A stretch of DNA of 64,000 nt, taken from positions 1,612,001 to 1,676,000 of the forward strand of contig VOPW01000001.1 in NCBI GenBank assembly GCA_007994965.1, written 5' to 3'. Every line of letters begins with the position of its first letter. Positions within the stretch are counted from its first letter, which is position 1. Shown here piece by piece: positions 1 through 7,936 of the stretch. The notes under the pieces were generated by a model. It was not told where the DNA came from. It saw nothing but the letters and a program-made list of their open reading frames with translations, and did not search any database. The stretch is from Piscinibacter aquaticus. GTDB taxonomy: Bacteria; Pseudomonadota; Gammaproteobacteria; Burkholderiales; Burkholderiaceae_C. The position numbers and the translations under genes are program-made.

Positions 1-843
1 CGCATCGCGAGCGGGGCGGCCGGCGCTGCGACGGCCGGCTCGTTGATGCGCGGAAAGGCCGGCGTCCGCGCCGCAGGCGCGGGCTCGCTGCGCGAGGGCC
101 ACTGATCGCGGATGCGCGCCAGCGTGCCGTTGATGAAGCCCCGCAGGCATCGGCCGGCCGCGTAACCTGCGGGGTGGTGCGCACGTCGACCGCGGTGCCG
201 CTGCCCAGCTCGGCGGCGACCGCGGCCACGGTGCTCGCGCCGGTGAGCGGCAGCACGAGGAGATGCCGGTTGGTCCAGCCGCCGGACAGGATGTCGGTGT
301 GCATCGGCTTGAAGGCGGCTTCGAGCGCATGGTTGGGCAAGTCGCCGACCATGATCACCGCGAGGCGGCTGTTGGCCATCAGCGTGCGCGCGAGATCGTG
401 GCGCGACACCGTATCGGCCTCCACCTCGGTGGAAAACATCAGCAGCCGCGTGCCGTCGGTGGTCGGCAACTCGACGAACTCCAGCGTGGCCAGCGCGGTG
501 CCGTAGCCCTGGCGGCGGATGTGCAGCTTCTGCACCAAGCGCTTGCTCGCCGCGGCGATGCCGGCCAGCAGCCGGCGCGACGAAGTCGTGCCGACGTCGT
601 GCACGGCGATGTAGTCGGGATGCAGATGATCGATCTGCTGCTGAAGTGCCTCGGCAGGCGCGCAGGACACGAACAGTTCGCGTTCGCCGGGGCCGACCTG
701 CCGGCCAATCTCGCGGCTGTCCGGATCGCGCTCGTCATCGGACTCGCGCATCACCTGGGTGGCGAGTGCCGTCTGCGCACGCGTGGCTTGCCAAGCCTCC
801 GGGGTGTCGGGCGCGTTGCCGAGCGGGCTGGTACTGAGGCTCA
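1..843 (-). CDS. Unknown protein, cut by the left edge, one frame break
   Basis: I do not recognise this protein. The reading frame starts at the ATG at 843 and runs leftward off the window. About 230 residues can be read before a break near 150. Past it, a lost G (or CG) in a C-rich run restores a coherent tail beginning GFINGTLARIRDQWP, rich in Ala and Pro near the edge. The body is soluble looking, with stretches such as LHPDYIAVHDVG and LMFSTEVEADTVSRHDLA; I see no signal peptide or membrane segment. It is divergent from nadB with a 179-bp gap. The function is open; the strand and frame are supported by codon-position GC bias and the long open frame. Confidence 0.55.
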
Positions 844-1022
844 TGAATCGCGTCCCTGTACGGCTTGGTGAGGGGAGTGTAAGCGTCTGTATGTGCGCTG
901 CGGCCTTTTCGGTCGCCGGGCGCCATCGTGGCGTGGATGTTTTCACGCTGCTGTCGCATGCACCCATCCCTAGGGCGGCGAAGGGGCCTCGATAGAATGC
1001 GTCGTCCTTCACGAAGTGTTTC

Positions 1023-2661
1023 ATGAATCCTTCTGAACCCAGCGCCACGGATCCCGTCGTCATCGTTGGTGCGGGGCTCGCCGGTCTGACCGTCGCCTTG
1101 CATCTGGCCAAGACGCAGCCGGTGATCGTGCTGGCCAAGCGCGAACTGAACGAGGGTGCGACGGCCTGGGCCCAGGGTGGCATCGTCGGCGTGCTGGGCA
1201 ACGACGACAGCATCGAGTCGCACGTGCGCGACACGCAGGAAGCGGGCGCCGGCCTGGTGGAGGAACACACCGCTCGCTTCATCGCGCAGAACAGCGCCGA
1301 GGCGGTGGAGTGGCTGGTCGATCGCGGCGTGCCGTTCTCGCCCGACCCCGAAGGCCCGCTCGGCCTGCACTTGACGCGCGAAGGCGGCCACGCGGTGCGC
1401 CGCATCGCCCACGCGGCCGACGCCACCGGCAAGGCCATCCACGACGTCCTGCTCGACGAAGTGAAGCGCCATCCGAACATCATGCTGCGCGAGCGCTGGA
1501 TGGCGCTCGATCTCATCACCAGCCGGCACCTCAAGCGCGACGAGCAGCCGCGCTGCTATGGCATCTACGCGCTCGACATCGACCGCCAGCGCGTCGAGAC
1601 GCTGCCGGCGCGCGCGGTGGTGCTGGCGACCGGCGGCGCCGGCAAGGTCTACCGCTACACGACCAACCCCGACACCTCCACCGGAGACGGCATCGCGATG
1701 GCGTGGCGGGCCGGCTGCCGGGTCGGCAACATGGAGTTCATCCAGTTCCACCCGACCTGCCTGTACCACCCGCAGGAGCGCAGCTTCCTGATCACCGAGG
1801 CGCTGCGCGGTGAGGGCGGCCAGCTCAAGCTGCCGGACGGCACGCGCTTCATGCCGGCGCACGACGAGCGCGCCGAGCTGGCGCCGCGCGACATCGTCGC
1901 CCGCGCGATCGACTTCGAGATGAAGAAGCACGGCCTGGACTACGTGCTGCTCGACGCCACGCACCTCGGCGAGGCTTTCCTGAAGGAGCACTTCCCGACC
2001 ATCCACGCGCGCTGCCCGGCGCTGGGCATCGACATCGCGCGCCAGCCGATCCCCGTGGTGCCGGCGGCGCACTACACCTGCGGCGGCGTGGTCACCGATC
2101 TGCAGGGCCGCACCGACGTGCCGGGCTTGTACGCCGTTGGCGAGACCACCTACACCGGGTTGCACGGCGCCAACCGGCTGGCCAGCAACTCGCTGCTGGA
2201 ATGCGTGGTGCTTGGGCGCAGCTGTGCGGAGAACATTCTCGAGCGGCCGGCAGCCGAGCTGCCGCCGCTGCCGGCCTGGGACGAAAGCCAGGTCGAGAAC
2301 GCCGACGAGCAGGTGGTCATCGCCCACAACTGGGACGAGCTGCGCCTCTTGATGTGGAACTACGTCGGCATCGTGCGCACCACGAAGCGGCTGGAGCGGG
2401 CGCTGCACCGCATCAAGCTGCTCAAGAGCGAGATCGACGACTACTACGCCAATTTCCGCGTCAACCGCGATCTGCTCGAGCTGCGCAACTTTGGTCGATT
2501 GCGCCGAGCTGATCGTGCGCTCGGCCCTGATGCGCCACGAGAGCCGCGGCCTGCACTACAGCCGCGATTTCCCGAACACGCTGCCGGTCAGCTTCCCGAC
2601 CGTGCTGGTGCGCCGGGCGCGCAGCGGTGCCAAGCCCAAGGTCTACGGGCTGAGCGGCTGA
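1023..2661 (+). CDS. nadB: L-aspartate oxidase, frame break near 2490
   Basis: This FAD flavoenzyme oxidises L-aspartate to iminoaspartate, the first step of de novo NAD synthesis, in the cytoplasm. The N-terminus carries the Rossmann dinucleotide motif [18 protein letters not shown] (about residues 12-29). The ATAWAQGGI segment, the FHPTCLY stretch, the ALRGEGGQL region and the Arg/His-rich substrate-binding segment [10 protein letters not shown] with [15 protein letters not shown] are all typical of NadB rather than of succinate dehydrogenase. After RDLLELRN an extra T in CTTGGTC shifts the frame; removing it continues as [20 protein letters not shown] and ends at 2661, giving about 545 residues, the normal family length. 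It lies alone between an unknown divergent gene and rpsF. The break is probably a sequence error. Confidence 0.93.
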
Positions 2662-2689
2662 TCCGCGGTATACTCGCAGGCTTTCCCTT

Positions 2690-2720
2690 GCCACACCCGG
2701 GATCGACGCTTCGGGGTGGC
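2690..2720 (+). promoter_or_regulatory. Hairpin in the rpsF leader, possible S6:S18 autoregulatory site
   Basis: Between nadB and rpsF the RNA can fold GCCAC-A-CCC with GGG-G-TGGC, a stem with one mismatch and a loop of about 14 bases that includes GGGATCGACG. It ends 30 bases before the rpsF start. The S6:S18 complex is known to bind a leader hairpin with a CCG element in many bacteria. Here the position fits, but the consensus match is only partial. A TATACT box at 2669-2674 could be the -10 of the operon promoter; I see no good -35. Confidence 0.35.
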
Positions 2721-2750
2721 TTCCATTCACGGAACCCAAGAGGAGTTTCA

Positions 2751-3114
2751 ATGCGTCACTATGAGATCGTTCTGCTGATCCATCCGGATCAAAGCGAACA
2801 GGTTCCGGCCATGCTGGAGCGCTACAAGGGCTTTGGTCACCGCCGCCGGCGGCAAGGTCCACCGTGTCGAGGACTGGGGCCGCCGTCAGCTGGCCTACAT
2901 GATCCAGAAGCTCGCCAAGGCGCACTACCTGTGCCTGAACATCGAGTGCAGCAAGGAAACCCTGGCTGAGCTCGAGACCGGCTTCCGCTTCAACGACGCC
3001 GTGCTGCGTCACCTGACCGTGGTGAAGGCCCAGGCCGAGACCACCCCGTCGGTGATGATGAAGATGGTCGAGAAGGAAGAGTCCCGCAAGGCTTCGCAGG
3101 AGTCGGCTGCCTGA
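2751..3114 (+). CDS. rpsF: Small ribosomal subunit protein bS6, frame break near 2833
   Basis: bS6 binds 16S rRNA together with bS18 in the platform of the 30S subunit. The start is the ATG at 2751 behind an AGAGGAG ribosome site, and the protein opens [20 protein letters not shown]. An extra T in GGCTTGGTCACC (observed GGCTTTGGTCACC) breaks the frame. Removing it gives [20 protein letters not shown], the expected central segment, and a 120-residue protein with the acidic/polar tail usual in betaproteobacteria. It is the first gene of rpsF-priB-rpsR-rplI, 8 bp ahead of priB. The same T insertion in the same heptamer is seen in nadB. Confidence 0.94.
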
Positions 3115-3122
3115 ACAGGCTG

Positions 3123-3392
3123 ATGCTGACGGCCACGCTGGTCGAACGCGCCGCACTTCGCTACACCCCCGCCGGTCTGCCGGCCCTCGATTTCAGCCTC
3201 CGGCACGAATCGCAGGTCACGCAGGACGGGCAGCCCAGGAAGGTCTCGGTGGAAATCCGGGCCCGGGCGATCGGGGAGATCACGCGAACGGTGAGCGCAC
3301 TCGAACTCGGCAGCGAGCACGGCTTTGCCGGCTTTCTTGCCTCCCAGCGCAACGGCCGCGGCGTCGTCTTTCACGTGACCGAACTCGACTGA
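3123..3392 (+). CDS. priB: Primosomal replication protein N (PriB)
   Basis: PriB is a single-stranded-DNA-binding OB-fold protein that helps PriA and DnaT reload DnaB at stalled forks. The 89-residue product is intact and has the short form typical of betaproteobacteria: LTATLVERAALRYTPAGLPA, then FSLRHESQV and the KVSVEIRARAIGEIT strand, ending VVFHVTELD. Its place between rpsF and rpsR is the conserved one, which supports the assignment more than sequence alone. It starts at the ATG at 3123, 8 bases after the rpsF stop, so it is probably translated by coupling from the same message. Confidence 0.92.
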   Translation: MLTATLVERAALRYTPAGLPALDFSLRHESQVTQDGQPRKVSVEIRARAIGEITRTVSALELGSEHGFAGFLASQRNGRGVVFHVTELD

Positions 3393-3430
3393 CACACGTT
3401 CAATCCGGATAGATCAGAAAGAGGTACACC

Positions 3431-3721
3431 ATGCCCCCGCCCCGTGGTAAAGGCCGGTTCTCCAAGGACCGCAAACCCAAGCGCAACCAGCAATCGCTGC
3501 TGTTCCGCCGCAAGCGCTTCTGCCGCTTCACCGTCACCGGCGTCAAGGAAATCGACTACAAGGATGTCGATACGCTGCGCGACTTCATCAGCGAGAACGG
3601 CAAGATCACGCCCGCCCGCCTGACCGGCACGCGCGCGTTCTTCCAGCGCCAGCTGACCACCTGCATCAAGCGCGCTCGCTTCCTGGCCCTGCTGCCGTAC
3701 AGCGACCAGCACAAGGTCTAA
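3431..3721 (+). CDS. rpsR: Small ribosomal subunit protein bS18
   Basis: bS18 is the 30S platform partner of bS6. The product is intact, 96 residues, with a Gly/Lys/Arg-rich N-terminus ([17 protein letters not shown]) and the conserved core [30 protein letters not shown] and [21 protein letters not shown] ribosome site AAGAGGT lies before the ATG at 3431. It is the third gene of the rpsF operon and is separated from rplI by only 12 bases. Confidence 0.97.
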   Translation: MPPPRGKGRFSKDRKPKRNQQSLLFRRKRFCRFTVTGVKEIDYKDVDTLRDFISENGKITPARLTGTRAFFQRQLTTCIKRARFLALLPYSDQHKV

Positions 3722-3733
3722 AGGAGCCACGAC

Positions 3734-4186
3734 ATGCAAGTGATCCTGCTCGAAAAGGTGCAGAACCTCGGCAACCTCGGCGACGTGGTCAAGGTGAAGG
3801 ACGGCTACGCCCGCAACTTCCTGATCCCGACCAAGGCCGCCCGCCGCGCCACCGAAGCCGCCATCAAGGAGTTCGAGGCCAAGCGCGCCGAGCTCGAGAA
3901 GGCTGCCGCCGAGAAGTTCGCCGCCGCCCAGGCGCTGGCCGAGAAGATGAACGGCCGCACCGTGCACATCACGCAGAAGGCGGGTGTGGATGGCCGTCTG
4001 TTCGGCTCGGTGACCAACCACGACATCGCCGAAGCGCTGACGCGCATCGACTTCAAGGTGGCCAAGGCCCAGGTGCGCATGCCCAACGGTCCGCTGAAGA
4101 CCGTCGGCGAGCACACCGTGACCGTGGTGCCGCACACCGACGTCGTTGCGGAAGTCAAGGTTGTCGTGATCGGCGAAACCGACTAA
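3734..4186 (+). CDS. rplI: Large ribosomal subunit protein bL9
   Basis: bL9 binds 23S rRNA at the base of the L1 stalk and helps keep reading frame during translation. The 150-residue product is intact and has the two-domain layout: the N-terminal rRNA-binding domain ([19 protein letters not shown], with GYARNFLIP), a long Ala/Lys/Glu helix (about residues 40-75), and the C-terminal domain with [17 protein letters not shown]. It closes the rpsF operon, and a strong intrinsic terminator follows 21 bases downstream. Confidence 0.97.
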   Translation: MQVILLEKVQNLGNLGDVVKVKDGYARNFLIPTKAARRATEAAIKEFEAKRAELEKAAAEKFAAAQALAEKMNGRTVHITQKAGVDGRLFGSVTNHDIAEALTRIDFKVAKAQVRMPNGPLKTVGEHTVTVVPHTDVVAEVKVVVIGETD

Positions 4187-4207
4187 GGTAGCCATCGCGA
4201 CCGCTCC

Positions 4208-4235
4208 AGGGCCGGCTCATGCCGGCCCTTGTCTT
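4208..4235 (+). terminator. Intrinsic terminator of the rpsF-rplI operon
   Basis: A perfect 9-bp stem AGGGCCGGC / GCCGGCCCT with a TCAT loop (4208-4229) is followed by the T-rich run TGTCTTT. It sits between rplI and dnaB and should end the ribosomal message, although dnaB lies on the same strand 79 bases further on. Confidence 0.85.
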
Positions 4236-4313
4236 TGGGGCGACGCGTTTTCACAGGTTGTCCCGCGCTGTCCCCGCTTCGCTCACCGGCTGTCCACAGG
4301 GTTGCCCACAAGC

Positions 4314-5735
4314 ATGTCCAAGGTCTTCGAGTCTCCCGAATCGAATCCGCCGGTGCGCGATGAAGAAGTCGCCCGGCTGCGCGTGCCGCCGCACTCGATC
4401 GAGGCGGAGCAGAGCGTGCTCGGCGGTCTGCTGCTCGACAACAGCGCCTGGGATCGCGCCGGCGACCTGCTGACCGACAGCGACTTCTATCGTTGGGAAC
4501 ACCGGCACATCTACGCGGCGATCGGCACGCTGATCAACGCGACGCGGCCCGCCGACGTCATCACCGTTTTCGAGCAGCTGCAAAGCCTCGGCAAGGCCGA
4601 GGAGTGCGGCGGGCTGGTCTACCTCAATGCGCTGGCGCAGAGCGTGCCGAGCGCGGCCAATTTGCGGCGTTATGCGGAGATCGTCCGCGAGCGCGCGATC
4701 CTGCGCAAGCTGGTTGCCACCTCGGATGAGATCGCCACCGCGGCCTTCAACCCGCAGGGCCGCCGGTGAACGAGATCCTCGATGAGGCCGAGGGCAAGAT
4801 CTTCCGCATCGGCGAGGAGGGCTCGCGCTCGAAGCAGGGCTTCCAGAGCATGGATCAGCTGGTGGTACAGCTGATCGACCGCGTCAACGAACTGCACGAG
4901 AACGGCGCCGAAGACGTGACCGGCGTGCGCACCGGCTTCTACGACCTCGACAAGATGACCGCCGGCCTGCAGCCCGGCGACCTGATCATCCTGGCCGCGC
5001 GCCCGTCGATGGGCAAGACCGCCTTCGCGCTGAACATCGGCGAGCACGTGGCCGCGAACGAAGGCCTGCCGGTGGTGGTGTTCTCGATGGAAATGGGTGC
5101 GGCGCAGCTGGCATTGCGGATGGTCGGCTCGCTCGGCCGCATCGACCAGAGCAACCTGCGTACCGGCCGGCTGCGCGACGACGAGTGGGGGCGGCTGTCG
5201 GAGGCCGTCGAGAAGCTCGGCAAGGTCAGCATGTACATCGACGAGAGCCCCGGCCTCACGCCCAGCGAAGTGCGAGCGCGGGCGCGGCGCCGAGGCGCGG
5301 CAGTGCGGCCAGCTCGGCCTGATCATCGTCGACTACCTGCAGCTGATGAGCGGCAGCGGCGGCACCAGCGAGGAGAACCGCGCCACCGTGATCGGCGAGA
5401 TCTCGCGTGGCCTGAAGTCGCTGGCCAAGGAACTGAAGTGCCCGGTGATCGCGCTGTCGCAGCTGAACCGCTCGGTCGAGACCCGCACCGACAAGCGGCC
5501 GATGATGAGCGACCTGCGCGAGTCGGGCGCCATCGAGCAGGACGCGGACGTGATCATGTTCATCTACCGCGACGAGTACTACACCAAGGAAGCGTGCAAG
5601 GAACCGGGCGTGGCCGAGATCATCATCGGCAAGCAGCGCAACGGCCCGACCGGCACGGTGAAGCTCACCTTCCTGAAGCCGCTGACCAAGTTCGACAACC
5701 TCGCCCCCGGCATGGCGAGCTCCGACGACTACTGA
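4314..5735 (+). CDS. dnaB: Replicative DNA helicase DnaB, two frame breaks
   Basis: DnaB is the hexameric 5'-3' helicase that unwinds DNA at the fork. The N-terminal domain begins [20 protein letters not shown]. The RecA-like domain shows Walker A ([14 protein letters not shown]), Walker B ([11 protein letters not shown]) and the QLNRSVE and [10 protein letters not shown] segments. Two breaks are present: one lost base at about 4766, where [16 protein letters not shown] is expected, and one extra G at about 5286, before [15 protein letters not shown]. The corrected length is 473 residues, normal for the family. I chose the ATG at 4314 (MSKVFESPE) over a TTG 12 bases upstream. Both breaks look like sequence errors, since the gene is essential. 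Confidence 0.95.
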
Positions 5736-5761
5736 GCTTCCCGATGCGCAAGTGGCGCAGA

Positions 5762-5777
5762 CTGTATATATTTACAG
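5762..5777 (+). promoter_or_regulatory. LexA (SOS) box
   Basis: CTGTATATATTTACAG has the CTG-N10-CAG form with an A/T-only spacer. The 20-mer at 5760-5779 matches the E. coli consensus TACTGTATATATATACAGTA at 18 of 20 positions. It ends one base before the ATG of the radical SAM gene, so LexA bound here would cover the promoter and start site. TATATT at 5767-5772 could be the -10, putting the transcript start at or beside the A of the ATG. Confidence 0.85.
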
Positions 5778-5778
5778 T

Positions 5779-6897
5779 ATGCGCCACGCCCGCCGCATCG
5801 CCATCGTTCCCGCCGACGCCGCCGCGCCCAAGGGCCGCGGCACGACCTGGGCGCTCGAGCACCGCTTCAGCAGCCAGCACGCCGAACCGTGGGACGACGG
5901 CTGGGGCACGCTCGACCAGCAGGCACACGAGGTCGAGGTGCCGCCCGAGACGCGCATCATCGAGGAGCAAATCAAGTCCATCCTCACGAGCAACGACTCG
6001 CCGGACATCGCCTTCGATCTCTCGATCAATCCGTACCGCGGCTGCGAACACGGGTGCGTCTACTGCTTCGCACGGCCGACGCACAGCTACCTGAACCTCT
6101 CGCCGGGCATCGATTTCGAGTCGCGCATCGTCGCCAAGGTCAATGCCGCACAGCGGCTGCGTGAGGCGCTGGCCCACCGCGGCTACGAGCCGCTGATGCT
6201 CAACATCGGCTCGGCCACCGATGCCTACCAGCCGGCCGAGCGCAAGCTGCGCATCACACGATCGGTGATCGAGGTCCTCAGCGAGTGCGACCACCCCTTC
6301 TCGCTGGTCACCAAGTCTTCCGGCGTCGAACGCGATCTCGACCTGATCGCGCCGATGGCGGCGAAGCGGCTGGCGGCGGTGTATGTCTCCGTCACCACGC
6401 TCGATCCGTCGCTGGCCCGCATTCTCGAGCCGCGGGCGGCCTCGCCGCAGCGCCGCCTGCGGACCATCCGCACGCTCAGCGATGCGGGCGTTCCGGTCGG
6501 CGTGAGCGTCTCGCCGGTGATTCCCTTCGTCAACGAACCGGAGCTCGAGCGCATCCTGGAAGCGGCCGCCGATGCCGGCGCGCGCACGGCCTTCTCGATC
6601 GTGCTGCGCCTGCCCTGGGAGGTGAACCCGATCTTCCAGGACTGGTTGCAGCGACACTACCCGCTGCGTGCCGAGCGGGTGATGGCCCGCGTGCGCGAGA
6701 TGCGCGGCGGCCGCGACTACGACGCGCGCTTCGGCAGCCGCATGACGGGCGAGGGCGTCTGGGCGAAGCTGCTGCGTCAGCGCTTCGAGAAGGCCTGCGC
6801 CCGGCTCGGCCTCAATGCCGAGCGCCATCCGCTCGATCTCACGCAGTTCCGTCCGCCGCACGAAGCGGCGCCATCGCTGCAGGCTTCTCTGTTCTAG
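5779..6897 (+). CDS. Radical SAM protein, spore photoproduct lyase-like (PA0069 family)
   Basis: This is an intact 372-residue radical SAM protein related to spore photoproduct lyase and known in databases as the PA0069 family. The iron-sulfur cluster motif is CxxxCxxC in RGCEHGCVYCFARP. Flanking family segments are KGRGTTWALEHRF near the N-terminus, TSNDSPDIAF-like sequence before the cluster, NIGSATDAYQPAERK, LVTKSSGVERDLDL and PWEVNPIFQDWLQ. I chose the ATG at 5779, because the sequence before it is a LexA box; a GTG at 5752 in frame would translate through the operator. No Shine-Dalgarno site fits between the box and the ATG, so a leaderless message is likely. SOS control suggests a DNA-repair role; the substrate is not known. 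Its TAG stop lies inside the target duplication of the adjacent IS. Confidence 0.88.
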   Translation: MRHARRIAIVPADAAAPKGRGTTWALEHRFSSQHAEPWDDGWGTLDQQAHEVEVPPETRIIEEQIKSILTSNDSPDIAFDLSINPYRGCEHGCVYCFARPTHSYLNLSPGIDFESRIVAKVNAAQRLREALAHRGYEPLMLNIGSATDAYQPAERKLRITRSVIEVLSECDHPFSLVTKSSGVERDLDLIAPMAAKRLAAVYVSVTTLDPSLARILEPRAASPQRRLRTIRTLSDAGVPVGVSVSPVIPFVNEPELERILEAAADAGARTAFSIVLRLPWEVNPIFQDWLQRHYPLRAERVMARVREMRGGRDYDARFGSRMTGEGVWAKLLRQRFEKACARLGLNAERHPLDLTQFRPPHEAAPSLQASLF

Positions 6898-6898
6898 C
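6893..6898. repeat. Target-site duplication of the IS, left copy (TCTAGC)
   Basis: TCTAGC lies directly outside the left inverted repeat and is repeated exactly at 7925-7930. It has the NCTAGN form reported for IS481 targets. The palindromic CTAG supplies the TAG stop of the radical SAM gene on the plus strand and the TAG stop of the transposase on the minus strand. Confidence 0.88.
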
Positions 6899-7838
6899 TG
6901 TTGAGTTCCAAGAGGTTGCTCACGGCCGGGATGCGGGTCATGGGCGGCTGGCGGTTCAGGGCGGAGTGTGGCCGATGCCAGTTGTAGCGGTGCAGGAAGG
7001 GCTGCAGAGCGGCCTCGCGCTGCGCTGAGCTGACGTAGGGCTGGGCATAGGCCCACTCGCGCAAGCTGGTCTGGACGAAGCGCTCGGCCTTGCCGTTGGT
7101 CTTGGGGGTGTAGGGCCGAGTCTTGATGTGCCGGATGCCGAGTTCGTCGCAGGCAGCCTTGAAGGTGTTCTTGTAGCCCGTGCCGTTGTCTGTCATCACG
7201 CGCTCGATGCGCACGCCCAGGCTGGCGTAGTAGGCCACCGCTTGGCGCAGGAACTGCACGCAGCTATCGGTCGTCTCGTCGGGCAGCACCTGCGCGAACG
7301 ACACACGCGAGTGGTCATCGATCGCCGGGTGAACCATCTGCCAGCCGATGCCGCGCTTGGTCGTGCGTCTGTCGCCGGTGATGCGGTGGCCGATGCCATC
7401 GATGTGCATGAGCTTCTTGGTATCCAGGTGCAGCAGCTCGCCTGCAGCTGCGCGCTCGTAGCGCACCACGGGCTGCGGCGGCTCCAGCGACTTCAGTCGG
7501 GACAGTCCCAATCGTTTCATGCAACGGCTGACCGTCGCCACACCGCAGCCGGCCTGCTCGGCGATTCGCCATAGCGGCCAGCGGCGGCGCCGTAGATCCT
7601 CCAGCTGCGCTTGCTTTTGGGCCGTCAGCGCTCGTGGGCTGCGCTTCGGACGAGAACTGCGATCGGCCGGGCCTGCCGCACCTTCCGCCTTGAAGCGGGC
7701 CAGCCACTTGAAGCCGGTGCGCTTGCTCACGCCTGCCGCCTCACTCGCGGCGGACATCGTCCAACCCTCGTTCAGCACTCTGCTGACCAGCAGGGCTCGA
7801 CCTTTGGCAGTCAATCTCGCATGCTTGTGGCTGTTCAT
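6894..7838 (-). CDS. IS481-family transposase
   Basis: The 314-residue DDE transposase is intact. The N-terminus has a helix-turn-helix (EAAGVSKRTGFKWLARF), followed by a second HTH-like region (IAEQAGCGVATVSRCMKRLG). The rve catalytic core carries Asp in LLHLDTKKL, Asp in VMTDNGTGYK, and Glu in TNGKAERFVQTSL, with the YNWHRPHSALN motif near the C-terminus. The start chosen is the ATG at 7838 (MNSHKHARLTAKGR). The last sense codons cross the IS end, and the stop codon is provided by the duplicated target CTAG. The intact frame contrasts with most of its host neighbours. Confidence 0.95.
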   Translation of the reverse strand: MNSHKHARLTAKGRALLVSRVLNEGWTMSAASEAAGVSKRTGFKWLARFKAEGAAGPADRSSRPKRSPRALTAQKQAQLEDLRRRRWPLWRIAEQAGCGVATVSRCMKRLGLSRLKSLEPPQPVVRYERAAAGELLHLDTKKLMHIDGIGHRITGDRRTTKRGIGWQMVHPAIDDHSRVSFAQVLPDETTDSCVQFLRQAVAYYASLGVRIERVMTDNGTGYKNTFKAACDELGIRHIKTRPYTPKTNGKAERFVQTSLREWAYAQPYVSSAQREAALQPFLHRYNWHRPHSALNRQPPMTRIPAVSNLLELNS

Positions 7839-7924
7839 CCGTTCTCCTGTCCAGGTTGCGGGAGGTCTCGACAACCCCAGCTTCCCAAATCAGGAACGGA
7901 TGAACAACCTATCGGAACATCACA
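6899..7924 (-). mobile_element. IS481-family insertion sequence, complete, 1026 bp
   Basis: The element is bounded by imperfect terminal inverted repeats (18 of 24 matching; TGTTGAGTTCCAAGAGGTTG at the left against TGTGATGTTCCGATAGGTTG at the right, read inward). It is flanked by a 6-bp TCTAGC duplication and contains a single intact transposase. It landed between two convergent genes and broke neither. Sharp ends, a perfect duplication and an intact frame suggest a recent insertion. Confidence 0.9.
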
Positions 7925-7930
7925 TCTAGC
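7925..7930. repeat. Target-site duplication of the IS, right copy (TCTAGC)
   Basis: This is the exact match of 6893-6898, directly outside the right inverted repeat. Joining the two flanks without the IS gives a short intergenic gap between the radical SAM gene and the convergent phosphoethanolamine transferase gene, the likely ancestral arrangement. Confidence 0.88.
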
Positions 7931-7936
7931 GCGCGG

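Noticed and set aside
985..1000. -10-like TAGAAT before nadB
   Set aside because: No acceptable -35 stands at the right distance; I did not list it as a promoter.
2485..2840. Programmed ribosomal frameshifting in nadB and rpsF at CTTTGG
   Set aside because: Neither family uses frameshifting, there is no slippery heptamer with a downstream structure, and the same fault type is spread over many unrelated genes.
4285..4312. DnaA boxes before dnaB (CTGTCCACA, TTGCCCACA)
   Set aside because: Each differs from TTATNCACA at two positions, and there is no AT-rich unwinding region, so an origin is not supported.
6894..7930. IS insertion inactivating the radical SAM or eptA-like gene
   Set aside because: The target duplication lies at the very end of the radical SAM gene, whose stop is kept, and outside the eptA-like frame; neither gene is interrupted.
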